64,000 nucleotides of DNA from JAGMXM01 sp964458325 (GCA_964458325.1 CAYWIM010000006.1:1-64000); one strand, 5' to 3'. Positions 37,206 through 45,236 are shown, numbered from the stretch's first letter. The notes: generated by a model from the letters alone, not told the origin. Numbers and translations are program-made.

Positions 37206-38546
37206 ATGGACGATCCGCGCCCAGCTCTTATGCCGGTGGACGTTGTGGTGGTCGGCGGCGGCATCGCGGGTCTCCAGGCCGCGCTGGACCTGGCCGATCA
37301 GGATTATCGGGTGCTGGTGGTCGAGCGGCAGCCCAGCATCGGGGGCAAGATGATTGCCCTGAGCAAGACATTCCCGACGCTCGATTGCTCGAGCTGCATC
37401 GCCACGCCGAAGATGTCCGCCGCGTTTCATCACCCTCGCATCGAGATTCGAACCTCGACCGAGGTGGAGCGGATCGAATCGCGCGACGGTTCGCGCCGGG
37501 TGCACCTCTGCAAGAAGCCGACCTGCGTGGTGGACTCGCTATGCATCGGCTGCCGGCTGTGCGAGTACGCCTGCCCGGTCGAGTATCCGGATCCGTTCGA
37601 GGAAGGTCTGGGCGCCCAGCGGGCCATCGCCGTCCCGTTCACCAACGCGCTGCCCCAAAAGGCGGTGCTGGATCCCGCTCATTGCATCGCCTGCGGCGCC
37701 TGCATCAAGGCATGCCCGACCGATGCCATTCGGTTCGATCAGCAGGAGGAGCGCGTCGTGATCGAGGCTGGGGCCGTGGTGCTGGCCACGGGCTTCGAAC
37801 TGAATCCCCTCGAGCTCAAGCCCGAGTACGGCGCTGCCAAATCCCGGAACATCCTCTCGCCCATGCAGCTCGAACGCTTGCTCGCGCCGCACGGACCCTA
37901 CGGGAGAGTGTTGCGGCCTTCGGATGGCAAGGTGCCCGGCAACGTGGCCTTTGTCCTCTGTGCCGGCTCGCGCGACGAAAGCATCGGGGTGCCCTACTGC
38001 TCGCGCATTTGCTGCATGTATTCCATCAAGGAGGCCATGCTGCTCTCCGGCGCCCTGCCCATCGCCGACATCACGATCTATTACATGGACATCCGGGCGT
38101 TTGGCAAAGGGCACGAGCAATTCTATCAGAACGCCCAAGCGATGGGCATCGGCTTCATCAAAGGCAAAGTGGCCCGGATCGACCTGGCGGACCAGGATGA
38201 CCTTTCCCTGCGCGTCGAGATGGAGGAGGAGGGCGGCCGGGTCGAAGAGCGCCGGCACGACTTGGTCATTCTGGCCCAAGGCGCCATCCCCATCCTCAAC
38301 CCCGCCCCCGGATTAGGGGTGCCTACCGCCCCCGACGGGTTCCTCCACCAACCCGACGTGGCGCGCGTCACGCGCACCGCCCTCGAGGGCGTGTTCGCCG
38401 CCGGAGCGGCCCTCGGTCCCAAGGATATCGTGGACAGCATCGTCGAGGCCGGCGCCGCAGCCATGGAGGCCGCACGGTTCCTCGCGGCGCGTCCCCCAGC
38501 GGGCTCGAGCAAACCGGGCCCCGAATCTCGGCTTGTCCCAGCATGA
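37206..38546 (+). CDS. HdrA-like flavoprotein, QmoA-like
   Basis: A 446-residue FAD protein. VDVVVVGGGIAGLQAALDLA (about 11-30) is the dinucleotide-binding motif. CSSCIATPKM and the CSRICCMYS segment are HdrA/QmoA signatures, and two [4Fe-4S] sites are visible (CIGCRLCEYACPVEYPDP and CIACGACIKACPTDAI). It is shorter than full HdrA and lacks its N-terminal domain, as in QmoA. Its stop overlaps the next start by 4 nt (ATGA). In sulfate reducers and some sulfur oxidisers QmoABC links APS reductase to the quinone pool; no APS reductase is present here, so the partner is open. Confidence 0.85.
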   Translation: MDDPRPALMPVDVVVVGGGIAGLQAALDLADQDYRVLVVERQPSIGGKMIALSKTFPTLDCSSCIATPKMSAAFHHPRIEIRTSTEVERIESRDGSRRVHLCKKPTCVVDSLCIGCRLCEYACPVEYPDPFEEGLGAQRAIAVPFTNALPQKAVLDPAHCIACGACIKACPTDAIRFDQQEERVVIEAGAVVLATGFELNPLELKPEYGAAKSRNILSPMQLERLLAPHGPYGRVLRPSDGKVPGNVAFVLCAGSRDESIGVPYCSRICCMYSIKEAMLLSGALPIADITIYYMDIRAFGKGHEQFYQNAQAMGIGFIKGKVARIDLADQDDLSLRVEMEEEGGRVEERRHDLVILAQGAIPILNPAPGLGVPTAPDGFLHQPDVARVTRTALEGVFAAGAALGPKDIVDSIVEAGAAAMEAARFLAARPPAGSSKPGPESRLVPA

Positions 38547-40429
38547 TCCGATCCGATCCAGCCTCTCCATCCGACAGCGCCGCGCCGCGCGTGGGCGTCT
38601 ATGTCTGCCAATGCGGAGGCAACATCAGCGACGTGGTGGACACGCGGGTTGCGGCCGAGACGGCAAAGCTTATTCCAGGGGTGGCGGTGTCGCGGGTGCA
38701 TTCGTTCATGTGCTCCGAGCCGGGGCAGGCCATGATCGCGGAGGAAATCCGGCGCGAGGGGCTCAATCGTGTGGTGGTCGCCTCCTGCTCTCCCTTTCTG
38801 CACGAGCTGACCTTCCGCACCGCCGTGCAGCGTGGCGGGCTGAACCCTTATTTCTACGAGCCCGTCAACATCCGCGAGCAGGTCAGCTGGGCGCATCATG
38901 GCGATCCGGCGGGCGCCACCGCCAAGGCCATCCGGCTCATCGCTGCGGCCGTCGAGCGGCTCCGGCACGCCGAACCCCTCGAGCAGATTCGCCTGCCCAA
39001 TCATCGCCGGGCGCTCGTCATCGGAGGCGGCATTGCGGGCTTGAAGGCCGCCGATGATCTGGCTGGCAAGGGGCTTCCAGTCGTGCTGGTCGAGCATGGC
39101 GCCGAATTAGGCGGGCGGGTGGCCGAGCTCTCTGCGCTCTTCCCCACGGGGGAGGACGCCGCAACCCTCGCACGTCGATTGGCCCAAGACGTTCGGGATA
39201 ACCCCAACGTCGAAGTCTTTACCGGCGCCGTCGTGAAGGCAGTGTCGGGATTCCTGGGCAACTATGACGTCACCGTGGGCCCCGCCGCGGTCCCGCCGGA
39301 GGATGCCTCTCTGCCTGGCAAGGGCCAGGACTGCAATCTGACAGTCGGCGCGATCATTGTGGCGACCGGTTTCGATCCCTACCGCCCCGCGGACGGGGAA
39401 TATGGTTTTGGGCGGCATCCCCAGGTCATCCTGATGCCCGAGTTCATTGCCCTGCTCGCCCGCAGCGGCGGCGTCGAGCTCCAGTGGCAGGGCCGGCCTG
39501 TCCGGCGGCTCGGTTTCCTGCACTGTGTCGGGAGCCGCCAGATCGAGGGCCTTCACCCGCCCCAGGCCGATGGCAAGGTCAACGACTACTGCTCGCGCGT
39601 CTGCTGCACCACGGCGCTCCATCAGGCCCTCGCGGCCAAGCGCCGCTTCCCTCGCCTCGACGTGTTTGATTTCCACCAGGATATTCGCAGCTACGGCCGC
39701 GGGCACGAGGAGATCTATCGCCAGGCATCTCAGGCGGGGATTGTGTTCTTTCGTTTTCACGGAGACGCATTGCCGGCCGTCGAGCCCGGCGCCCACGGCG
39801 CCCCGATCGAGGTTCGGCTCAAGGACTGGCTGACCTGGGGCGAGGAGATCGTGGCGCCGCTCGATCTGCTGGTGCTGGCCGTGGGCATGATGCCGCGCAG
39901 CAACCAGGAGCTGATCCGATTGCTCAAGCTCCCCACCGGCGCCGATCGGTTCCTGCAGGAAGTCCATCCCAAGCTGCGTCCGGTCGAGACCGCGGTCAAC
40001 GGCATCCTCCTGGCCGGCGCCGCCCAGGCCCCCATGACGGTCGACGAGGCGCTCGCATCCGCCTCGGCCGCCGCCGCGAAGGCTGCCGTGCTGCTCGCGC
40101 ACGACGAGGTCGAACTCGAACCTTTCAAGGCTCGCGTCGATCCGGCCAAGTGCATCGGGTGCGCGCTCTGCTTTCCCGAATGCGTTTACGAAGGCGCCCT
40201 GGTGCGGGAGGATGGCGAGCGCGAGCGCAAGCCGATCACCCGGGCGAAGGTTAACCCGGGCGCGTGTGTCGGCTGTGGCGCCTGTGTCCCGGTCTGCCCC
40301 ACCCGGGCCATCGATCTTCAGGGATGGACGTTGGACCAGTTCGAGGCGATGGTCGACGGCCTGCTTTCCCCGCCGGCGGCCGCCACCGCTTCGCCATCCG
40401 AGGCTCTTTCCCATGGCCAACATCACTGA
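38543..40429 (+). CDS. Full-length HdrA-like flavoprotein, QmoB-like
   Basis: A 628-residue protein with the HdrA N-terminal domain (VGVYVCQCGGNISDVVDT, VVVASCSPFLHELTFR), an FAD motif ALVIGGGIAGLKAADDL, the CSRVCCTTALH signature, and two C-terminal [4Fe-4S] motifs, CIGCALCFPECVYEG and CVGCGACVPVCPTRAI. It has no fused MvhD domain; that part is provided by the separate gene at 36722. HdrA-family flavins can bifurcate electrons, but whether this one does cannot be read here. The 3' end overlaps the winged-helix gene by 17 nt. Confidence 0.85.
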   Translation: MIRSDPASPSDSAAPRVGVYVCQCGGNISDVVDTRVAAETAKLIPGVAVSRVHSFMCSEPGQAMIAEEIRREGLNRVVVASCSPFLHELTFRTAVQRGGLNPYFYEPVNIREQVSWAHHGDPAGATAKAIRLIAAAVERLRHAEPLEQIRLPNHRRALVIGGGIAGLKAADDLAGKGLPVVLVEHGAELGGRVAELSALFPTGEDAATLARRLAQDVRDNPNVEVFTGAVVKAVSGFLGNYDVTVGPAAVPPEDASLPGKGQDCNLTVGAIIVATGFDPYRPADGEYGFGRHPQVILMPEFIALLARSGGVELQWQGRPVRRLGFLHCVGSRQIEGLHPPQADGKVNDYCSRVCCTTALHQALAAKRRFPRLDVFDFHQDIRSYGRGHEEIYRQASQAGIVFFRFHGDALPAVEPGAHGAPIEVRLKDWLTWGEEIVAPLDLLVLAVGMMPRSNQELIRLLKLPTGADRFLQEVHPKLRPVETAVNGILLAGAAQAPMTVDEALASASAAAAKAAVLLAHDEVELEPFKARVDPAKCIGCALCFPECVYEGALVREDGERERKPITRAKVNPGACVGCGACVPVCPTRAIDLQGWTLDQFEAMVDGLLSPPAAATASPSEALSHGQHH

Positions 40430-40724
40430 TGCCCACAAGGCCGCGCTCCGGCAGTTCCGCGAGCGCCACAAGCAGGCCGGCCTCGAGCCCGGCAAGGCCG
40501 TGGCGCGCTTTCGCCACGAGCGCAAGGCGGTGGAATCCGCTCTGAAACAAGGCCCCGCCACGGTCCCCCAGATCGCGCAGGCCGCGGGGCTTCCCGCCCA
40601 TGTGGTGCTGTGGCACCTGGCCGGCATGCGCAAATATGGCGCCGCGCGCGAGGTCGATATGGAGGGCGACTATCCCCGCTACGAGTGGGTCGCCGCTTCC
40701 GCCAAAACCGCTGCCCCATCCTAA
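40413..40724 (+). CDS. Small winged-helix DNA-binding-like protein inside the Qmo-like operon
   Basis: A 103-residue protein. Residues about 45-95 (GPATVPQIAQAAGLPAHVVLWHLAGMRKYG) fit a winged helix, with a recognition helix around LPAHVVLWHLAGM and a short wing. The N-terminal 40 residues are Arg/Lys-rich helices. There are no cysteines, so it is not itself a thiol sensor of the usual ArsR-type. It overlaps the QmoB-like gene by 17 nt and is 11 nt before the QmoC-like gene, so it is made with the complex subunits. It could be a regulator or a subunit adaptor. Confidence 0.7.
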   Translation: MANITDAHKAALRQFRERHKQAGLEPGKAVARFRHERKAVESALKQGPATVPQIAQAAGLPAHVVLWHLAGMRKYGAAREVDMEGDYPRYEWVAASAKTAAPS

Positions 40725-40735
40725 TCCATCCTGCC

Positions 40736-41908
40736 ATGGCTCATGTCGTCCAGTCCGATTTGATCCGAGACCTCAAAGCGTTCGGTGCGCGCGATATCGA
40801 CTCCTGTTTCAACTGCGGCAATTGCACCGCTGTCTGTCCCTTGTCGAAGGGTGAGGTGGCGTTCCCTCGCCGGATCATCCGCTATGCGCAAACGGGGATG
40901 GAGGAGCGCTTGCGGGGCTCGATCGAGCCGTGGCTCTGCTACTACTGCGGCGAATGCTCCGAGACCTGTCCGCGCAACGCCCAGCCCGGCGAGCTGATGA
41001 TGGCCGCGCGGCGTTACCTGACGGCGGCGTATGACTGGACGGGCCTGGGGCGCCGGCTCTACCTCGATGCGCGGATCGAGCTGGGCGCCATCCTGGGTCT
41101 GGCCGCGCTGGTTATTTTCTTGTTCATGTTGCTGGGCGGCCCGTTGACGACCGAGCTGACGCCGGAGGGGGGCGTGCGGCTGAACACGTTTGCCCCGGCG
41201 CACGTTATCGAACGGCTGGATTGGGGCATGGGCGGCCTGCTGGCACTCCTCCTGCTCTCGAATGTCTGGAGGATGCATCGCTGGGTCATGAGCCGGGAGG
41301 CGGGTTTGAAAGCCCCCATGGGCGCCTACGTGCAAGGATTATCCACGCTGGCAGCGCACTTCTTCACGCAGAAACAATGGCTGTCGTGCCAATCGGCCGC
41401 CGCGCCCGTCGCCAGCAGCCGGTGGTTCAAACACTTCAGCATCTTTGCCGGCTACGTCACCATGTTCGTCCTGATCGTGGTGTTTCTGCGCTGGTTCCAG
41501 ACGGACGCCGTGCATCCGGTGTGGCATCCCCAGCGCTGGCTGGGCTACTTGGCGACCGGGGCCTTGCTCTACGGGGTCAGCAATGCGCTGCTCGGACGCT
41601 GGCGCCGGCGCGAGGAGATCCACAAGCACTCGCACCCGAGCGATTGGATCTTCCTGGTGCTGCTGCTGCTGACCACGGTGACGGGCATCCTGGTTCACAT
41701 CTTCCGCATCCACGGCCTGCCTTATCCCACGTATGTCACCTACGCGATCCACATGGCCGTGCTCGTGCCCATGCTGGTGATCGAGGTGCCTTTCGGCAAA
41801 TGGGCGCATCTGGCGTATCGCCCGGTCGCCCTCTATTTGCAGGAGGTGCTGCGCCATGCGCGCGCCATCCAGGCTGCGAAAGCCAAACCGGAACCTCAAC
41901 CCGCATGA
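40736..41908 (+). CDS. HdrC-HdrE fusion membrane subunit, QmoC-like
   Basis: A 390-residue protein. The N-terminal HdrC-type domain has two [4Fe-4S] motifs (CFNCGNCTAVCPL and CYYCGECSETCPR). The rest carries about five to six membrane helices (LAALVIFLFMLLGG, GLLALLLLSNVW, YVTMFVLIVVFL, ATGALLYGV, IFLVLLLLTTVTGIL and a last helix near AIHMAVLVPMLVI) with several His that could ligate b-type haem. This two-part build is that of QmoC, the quinone-reactive subunit of the Qmo complex. Electrons would pass between the cytosolic QmoA/QmoB-like proteins and quinones. Confidence 0.85.
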   Translation: MAHVVQSDLIRDLKAFGARDIDSCFNCGNCTAVCPLSKGEVAFPRRIIRYAQTGMEERLRGSIEPWLCYYCGECSETCPRNAQPGELMMAARRYLTAAYDWTGLGRRLYLDARIELGAILGLAALVIFLFMLLGGPLTTELTPEGGVRLNTFAPAHVIERLDWGMGGLLALLLLSNVWRMHRWVMSREAGLKAPMGAYVQGLSTLAAHFFTQKQWLSCQSAAAPVASSRWFKHFSIFAGYVTMFVLIVVFLRWFQTDAVHPVWHPQRWLGYLATGALLYGVSNALLGRWRRREEIHKHSHPSDWIFLVLLLLTTVTGILVHIFRIHGLPYPTYVTYAIHMAVLVPMLVIEVPFGKWAHLAYRPVALYLQEVLRHARAIQAAKAKPEPQPA

Positions 41909-41951
41909 GTCACCAGATCCCAAAGCACTCTGTTTATCTAACCAACCTCTT

Positions 41952-42326
41952 ATGAGCAACGAACCAAGCACCAGGAAAATGGCGATCGTCTGCAACCACG
42001 CGGACGCCACCGGCGTCATGCCCACACTCATCATGGCCTCCTCGGCCCTGAGCCTGGACTATGAAGTCCTCGTCTTCTTCAGCCCGACCGGCGCGCCCGC
42101 CCTCGTCCAAGGCGAGCTCGAGAAGCTCCGGGGCATGAAGGGGCTGCCCGATCCCGTCAAACTCTACAACGATATCGTCCAGCTGGGCGGGCGGATCATC
42201 TTTTGCGAGCTGGCCCTGGAAGCAAAGGATATCCGGCGCGAAGATCTCCGGGAAGGCGTCGAGATCATGAAAGCGCCGCCGTTTCTCATGGCCGCCGAGG
42301 GCGCGACCATGACGTTCGCCTTTTAG
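41952..42326 (+). CDS. DsrE/DsrF-family protein (DsrE2/peroxiredoxin-like branch)
   Basis: A 124-residue DsrE-fold protein. The Cys in GGRIIFCELALEAKDI corresponds to the persulfide-carrying cysteine of the family, and the N-terminal strand KMAIVCNHADATG has a second Cys. DsrE-family proteins accept sulfur from TusA or pass it on. It is 43 nt after the QmoC-like gene and 56 nt before a second, different DsrE-fold gene, and belongs to the operon starting at 36081. Confidence 0.8.
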   Translation: MSNEPSTRKMAIVCNHADATGVMPTLIMASSALSLDYEVLVFFSPTGAPALVQGELEKLRGMKGLPDPVKLYNDIVQLGGRIIFCELALEAKDIRREDLREGVEIMKAPPFLMAAEGATMTFAF

Positions 42327-42382
42327 ACGTGCGCCGCAGAATGGCGGCCAGCGCAAGGACCTGAACAACTAACCAACACACC

Positions 42383-42739
42383 ATGAAAATACTGATCCTA
42401 TTCAACCGTCCCCCCTACGACGGGACGGATGTGACTTGGAACGGGCTTCGCTTGGCAGGGAAACTCTTGGAGGGAGGGCAAACGGTAAGGCTTTTCCTGA
42501 TGAATGACGCCGTGGATATGGCGCGGGACGCATGCAAGCCGCCAGATGGCTACGACCAGGATCTCTCCCAGATGCTCCGACAACTTATCGCGCAAGGTGT
42601 CCCCGTCAAGGTCTGTGGAACCTGCATGACCCGCTGTGGAATTCACAAGAACGCTCCATACTTCGAGGGCGCCGAAAGCGCCACGATGACCGCTCTCGCC
42701 GAGTGGGTTGTCGACAGCGAGAAGACGATCGCGTTTTAG
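42383..42739 (+). CDS. DsrE-family protein (YchN-like) with CGTCMTRCG motif
   Basis: A 118-residue DsrE/YchN-like protein starting MKILILFNRPPYDGTD, with the family pattern LRLAGKLLEGGQTVRLFLMNDAV and a three-Cys segment VCGTCMTRCGI. This branch is common beside sulfur-metabolism and redox genes. Together with the preceding DsrE-like gene and TusA it gives the operon three potential sulfur carriers. Confidence 0.82.
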   Translation: MKILILFNRPPYDGTDVTWNGLRLAGKLLEGGQTVRLFLMNDAVDMARDACKPPDGYDQDLSQMLRQLIAQGVPVKVCGTCMTRCGIHKNAPYFEGAESATMTALAEWVVDSEKTIAF

Positions 42740-42808
42740 CCTATCCAACCATCTTCCCGGAACGAACCGCTGTCCAGAATGGATTGCGGCTCGTATGAAA
42801 AGGAGCGC

Positions 42809-43453
42809 ATGAGCAAAATCAACCATCTATCCGTCCTCGCCATCGCACACCGGGCCTGGTGGCTTTGGTCGGCGGGCGCCGCTTTGGGTGCCGTTCTGGC
42901 GGGCGGCCTCGCCCAGGCCCAAGATGTGGCCAAGACCAACACAGCCGCAGCCATGAGTGCAAGCGTCCATCCCATCGGCCATGTGCGCAGGCAGGCCAGC
43001 CGAGCGTGGATCGTCCTGGAACCGCGGTATCAGCCCGGCCTGCGGGGCCTGGAGGGATTCTCCCACATCCATGTGCTGTGGTGGTTTCATCACAACGACA
43101 CCCCCGAAAAGCGTGCCACGCTCCAGGTTCATCCGCGCGGAAATCCTCGCAACCCATTGACGGGCGTCTTTGCCACCCGCTCGCCTGCGCGGCCCAATCT
43201 GATCGGTTTGACGCTCTGCCGGATCGTCTCGATCGAGCAGCACGAGGTGGAGATCGAGGAGATCGACGCCCTGGACGGGACGCCCGTCCTGGACATCAAG
43301 CCGTTCATTCCCGCGTTCGACACGGCGAGCGGGGTTCGAGGGCCCGACTGGATCAAGAACGGATTTGGACCTCTGCCCGAAAGCCCGAAGGCGGGTCGAA
43401 AGCTCTCCGCACCCGGACCGTCGAGCCCAGCCCATCCACCGCCCCGCCAATGA
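42809..43453 (+). CDS. TrmO/TsaA-like (VirR) protein with an added N-terminal hydrophobic leader
   Basis: A 214-residue protein. Residues about 49-165 are a clear TsaA/TrmO beta-barrel: HPIGHVRRQ, GLRGLEGFSHIHVLWWFH, GVFATRSPARPNLIGLTLCRI and DALDGTPVLDIKPFIP. TrmO methylates N6-threonylcarbamoyl-adenosine in tRNA using SAM. Unusually, the first 46 residues hold a membrane or signal-like segment (WWLWSAGAALGAVLAGGLAQAQ). The start at 42809 has a perfect AAGGAG 3-8 nt upstream, while the internal ATG at 42952 has none. Its place after two DsrE genes suggests a non-housekeeping role. Confidence 0.75.
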   Translation: MSKINHLSVLAIAHRAWWLWSAGAALGAVLAGGLAQAQDVAKTNTAAAMSASVHPIGHVRRQASRAWIVLEPRYQPGLRGLEGFSHIHVLWWFHHNDTPEKRATLQVHPRGNPRNPLTGVFATRSPARPNLIGLTLCRIVSIEQHEVEIEEIDALDGTPVLDIKPFIPAFDTASGVRGPDWIKNGFGPLPESPKAGRKLSAPGPSSPAHPPPRQ

Positions 43454-43517
43454 ACGCCTGCGAAATGCCGCTGCAGAACGCCAGCCGCCGCTGGGGGGAT
43501 CTCGGACGACATCAGTG

Positions 43518-43840
43518 ATGCAAAGCTCATTGGATTGCATTCCCTGTTTCGTGTCGCAGGCCCTGAGCGTGGCGCGGTTGGGGAGCGCCGACGAACCGGT
43601 GCGCGAACGGATTCTGCGCGAGGCGCTCCGGGCCGCCAGCGAGGCCGACCTCAGCCTGCCCCCGGTCCGGTTTGGCCATTGGATCCATCGGCGCGTCCGT
43701 GAACTGACCGGACAGGCCGATCCTTACCTGCCCATCAAACCACCTTCCTGTTCAAAGTGAAGTGTCCCGTCGTGGCCCGGCATATCGGCGATCCGGTCGG
43801 GAATCTGGTCCTGCACCGCAATATCCCCCACCTCGATTAA
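43518..43840 (+). pseudogene. Internally deleted DUF89/ARMT1-like damage-control phosphatase gene
   Basis: The first 73 or so codons (MQSSLDCIPCFVSQALSVAR to TGQADPYLPIK) match the N-terminus of DUF89 family phosphatases, which are about 280-300 residues. The frame then stops at 43760. In another frame, from about 43742 to the stop at 43840, the sequence reads FLFKVKCPVVARHIGDPVG and on to LVLHR, which is the C-terminal strand-loop of the same family. Hence some 200 central codons, including the metal site, have been lost and the ends joined out of frame. DUF89 genes commonly sit beside NifX/Mrp genes. Confidence 0.72.
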
Positions 43841-43887
43841 TTGCATTATGCAATGTAAATGGCAGCTGTAATCATGCATAATGCAAT
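43840..43887. promoter_or_regulatory. Two AT-rich palindromic operator-like sites
   Basis: ATTGCATTATGCAAT (43840-43854) is a perfect 7+1+7 palindrome. CATGCATAATGCAAT (43873-43887) is a copy with two changes. The centres are 33 bp apart, about three helical turns. The surrounding 43840-43990 is strikingly AT-rich compared with its GC-rich neighbours and is the only such stretch in the window. The sites lie upstream of the ORP module. Confidence 0.6.
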
Positions 43888-43947
43888 TCCTAAAAATGAG
43901 TGATTCACCGATTGTAGATCTATATATCATTAGTAAACAGCATATTA

Positions 43948-43953
43948 TATAAT
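43948..43953 (+). promoter_or_regulatory. Possible sigma-70 -10 box of the ORP module
   Basis: TATAAT lies 50 nt before the first ORP-like ATG at 44003. No convincing -35 box is seen at 16-18 bp, and any TATAAT match in such AT-rich DNA is weak evidence. If used, the upstream palindromes would sit at about -75 to -120. Confidence 0.35.
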
Positions 43954-44002
43954 TTATTCGTGATGACATAAAATGGGCACGCCGTATGCTTTATATCGAG
44001 CG

Positions 44003-44437
44003 ATGACGATTGCCTTGCCAATCTGCGAAGGCCGGATCTCGCCGGTCCTGGATGTGGCATGCCGGTTCATGGTCGTCGAGATCGCCAACGGGCGGGAGAT
44101 CAGCCGGCGGGAAGTGTTGATGGGCGAGACGCAGCCGGCGCTGCTGGTCAAGGGCATCAAGGAAACGGGCGCCCAGGCATTGCTCTGTGGCGCGATGTCT
44201 CAACCGATTGCCCATTGGCTGGAAAGCGCCGGAGTCCGCGTCTGGCCGCATATCTGCGGCGACGCCGAAGCGGTGCTGCAGGCCTTTTTGTCGGATACGC
44301 TGGGGCGATCGGAATTCCGCATGCCCGGATGTTGCGCGGGGCACTGCGGATGGCATCGCAACCGCTTTCGTCGTCGCGGCCGTCTCCGGCGCAACCCCAA
44401 TCCAACACCCAATCCAACACCCAAATCATCCCAATGA
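44003..44437 (+). CDS. NifX/ORP-family metal-sulfur cofactor protein
   Basis: A 144-residue protein of the dinitrogenase iron-molybdenum cofactor (NifX/NafY/MTH1175) fold: PICEGRISPVLDVACRFMVVEI, LLVKGIKETGAQALLCGAMSQP and GVRVWPHICGDAEAVLQAFL. The orange protein (ORP) of Desulfovibrio, which binds a Mo-Cu-S cluster, belongs here. A Cys-rich tail (PGCCAGHCGWH) and an Arg/Asn/Pro-rich extension follow. The ATG at 44003 was chosen because it begins the first strand directly. Its stop overlaps the next gene by 4 nt. No nitrogenase genes are present, so nitrogen fixation is not implied. Confidence 0.8.
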   Translation: MTIALPICEGRISPVLDVACRFMVVEIANGREISRREVLMGETQPALLVKGIKETGAQALLCGAMSQPIAHWLESAGVRVWPHICGDAEAVLQAFLSDTLGRSEFRMPGCCAGHCGWHRNRFRRRGRLRRNPNPTPNPTPKSSQ

Positions 44438-44793
44438 AATTTGCCGTGACATCGCAGGGGCCCGACCGGGAATCGCTCGTCGATCCGCGGTTCGGCCGGG
44501 CGCGTTATTTTCGGGTCACTGACACTGAAACCGGCCAGCAGACGGTCGTGGACAACGCATCGCGGGTGGATGCGGTCCAGGGGGCAGGGATTCAGGCGGC
44601 CCAGGCATTGGCGAGCCTGGGCGTTCAGGCGCTGGTGACGGGCCATGTCGGTCCCAAGGCCTGGGCGACTCTTCAGGCGGCGCGCATCGAGGTGTATGGA
44701 GTCGATGGCGGCACCGTTGCGCAGGCCATGGAGGCGTTTATGGCGCGAAAGCTTGCCCCGCTGTCGGGCGCGAATGTGGAAGGGCACTGGTGA
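44434..44793 (+). CDS. NifX/ORP-family metal-sulfur cofactor protein
   Basis: A 119-residue ORP/NifX-type protein: MKFAVTSQGPDRESLVDPRFGRARYFRV is split by the usual loop, then QGAGIQAAQALASLGVQALVTGHVG and VYGVDGGTVAQAMEAFMARKL. There is no cysteine, as in many ORP-family members. The start overlaps the upstream stop (ATGA). Just before it, CAATCCAACACCC occurs twice in tandem. It is 38 nt upstream of the DUF5320 gene. Confidence 0.82.
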   Translation: MKFAVTSQGPDRESLVDPRFGRARYFRVTDTETGQQTVVDNASRVDAVQGAGIQAAQALASLGVQALVTGHVGPKAWATLQAARIEVYGVDGGTVAQAMEAFMARKLAPLSGANVEGHW

Positions 44794-44831
44794 TCCAAAC
44801 CAGCGTTGAAAATGAGCGAAAGGAGTTCATT

Positions 44832-45236
44832 ATGCCAGGTGGAGATCGAACAGGCCCGATGGGCCAGGGACCGATGACCGGCTGGGGGGCCGGGTATTGC
44901 GGGGGTTCGGGCCAGCCGGGCTGGCTCAGCCAGAGGCAGGGCCGATGGGCGGGCCGAGGCCAAGGCGCAGGACGCGGCGGGGGTGGCGGCTGGCGAGGCG
45001 GGGGTGGGGGATGGGGCTTTCGCCACTGGTTTCACGCGACCGGATTGACCGGTTGGCAGCGAGCCGCGGCGAATAGGCCGGCATGGGGCGGGGTAGGGGC
45101 TGCGCCTGCCGGAACAGCCGATCTTCCGGGCGCGTCTCCGGATCAGGAACTGGCGTGGCTCAAGCAGCAGGCCAGCCAGTTGGAAACGGGGCTCGAACAA
45201 ATCCGCAAACGGATTGCCGAACTCGATCCAGGATGA
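44832..45236 (+). CDS. DUF5320-type small Gly-rich protein
   Basis: A 134-residue protein starting MPGGDRTGPMGQGPMTGWGAGYC, the characteristic DUF5320 N-terminus. A Gly/Arg/Trp-rich middle follows, then a C-terminal coiled coil (ELAWLKQQASQLETGLEQIR). GAAAGGAG is 7 nt before the ATG at 44832, fixing the start. DUF5320 genes accompany NifX/ORP and MinD-ferredoxin genes in anaerobes. The stop overlaps the next ATG (ATGA). Confidence 0.82.
   Translation: MPGGDRTGPMGQGPMTGWGAGYCGGSGQPGWLSQRQGRWAGRGQGAGRGGGGGWRGGGGGWGFRHWFHATGLTGWQRAAANRPAWGGVGAAPAGTADLPGASPDQELAWLKQQASQLETGLEQIRKRIAELDPG

Noticed and set aside
43921..43972. AT-rich stretch as a replication origin
   Set aside because: No DnaA-box cluster and no dnaA/dnaN neighbours. 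The palindromes and position suit a promoter region.
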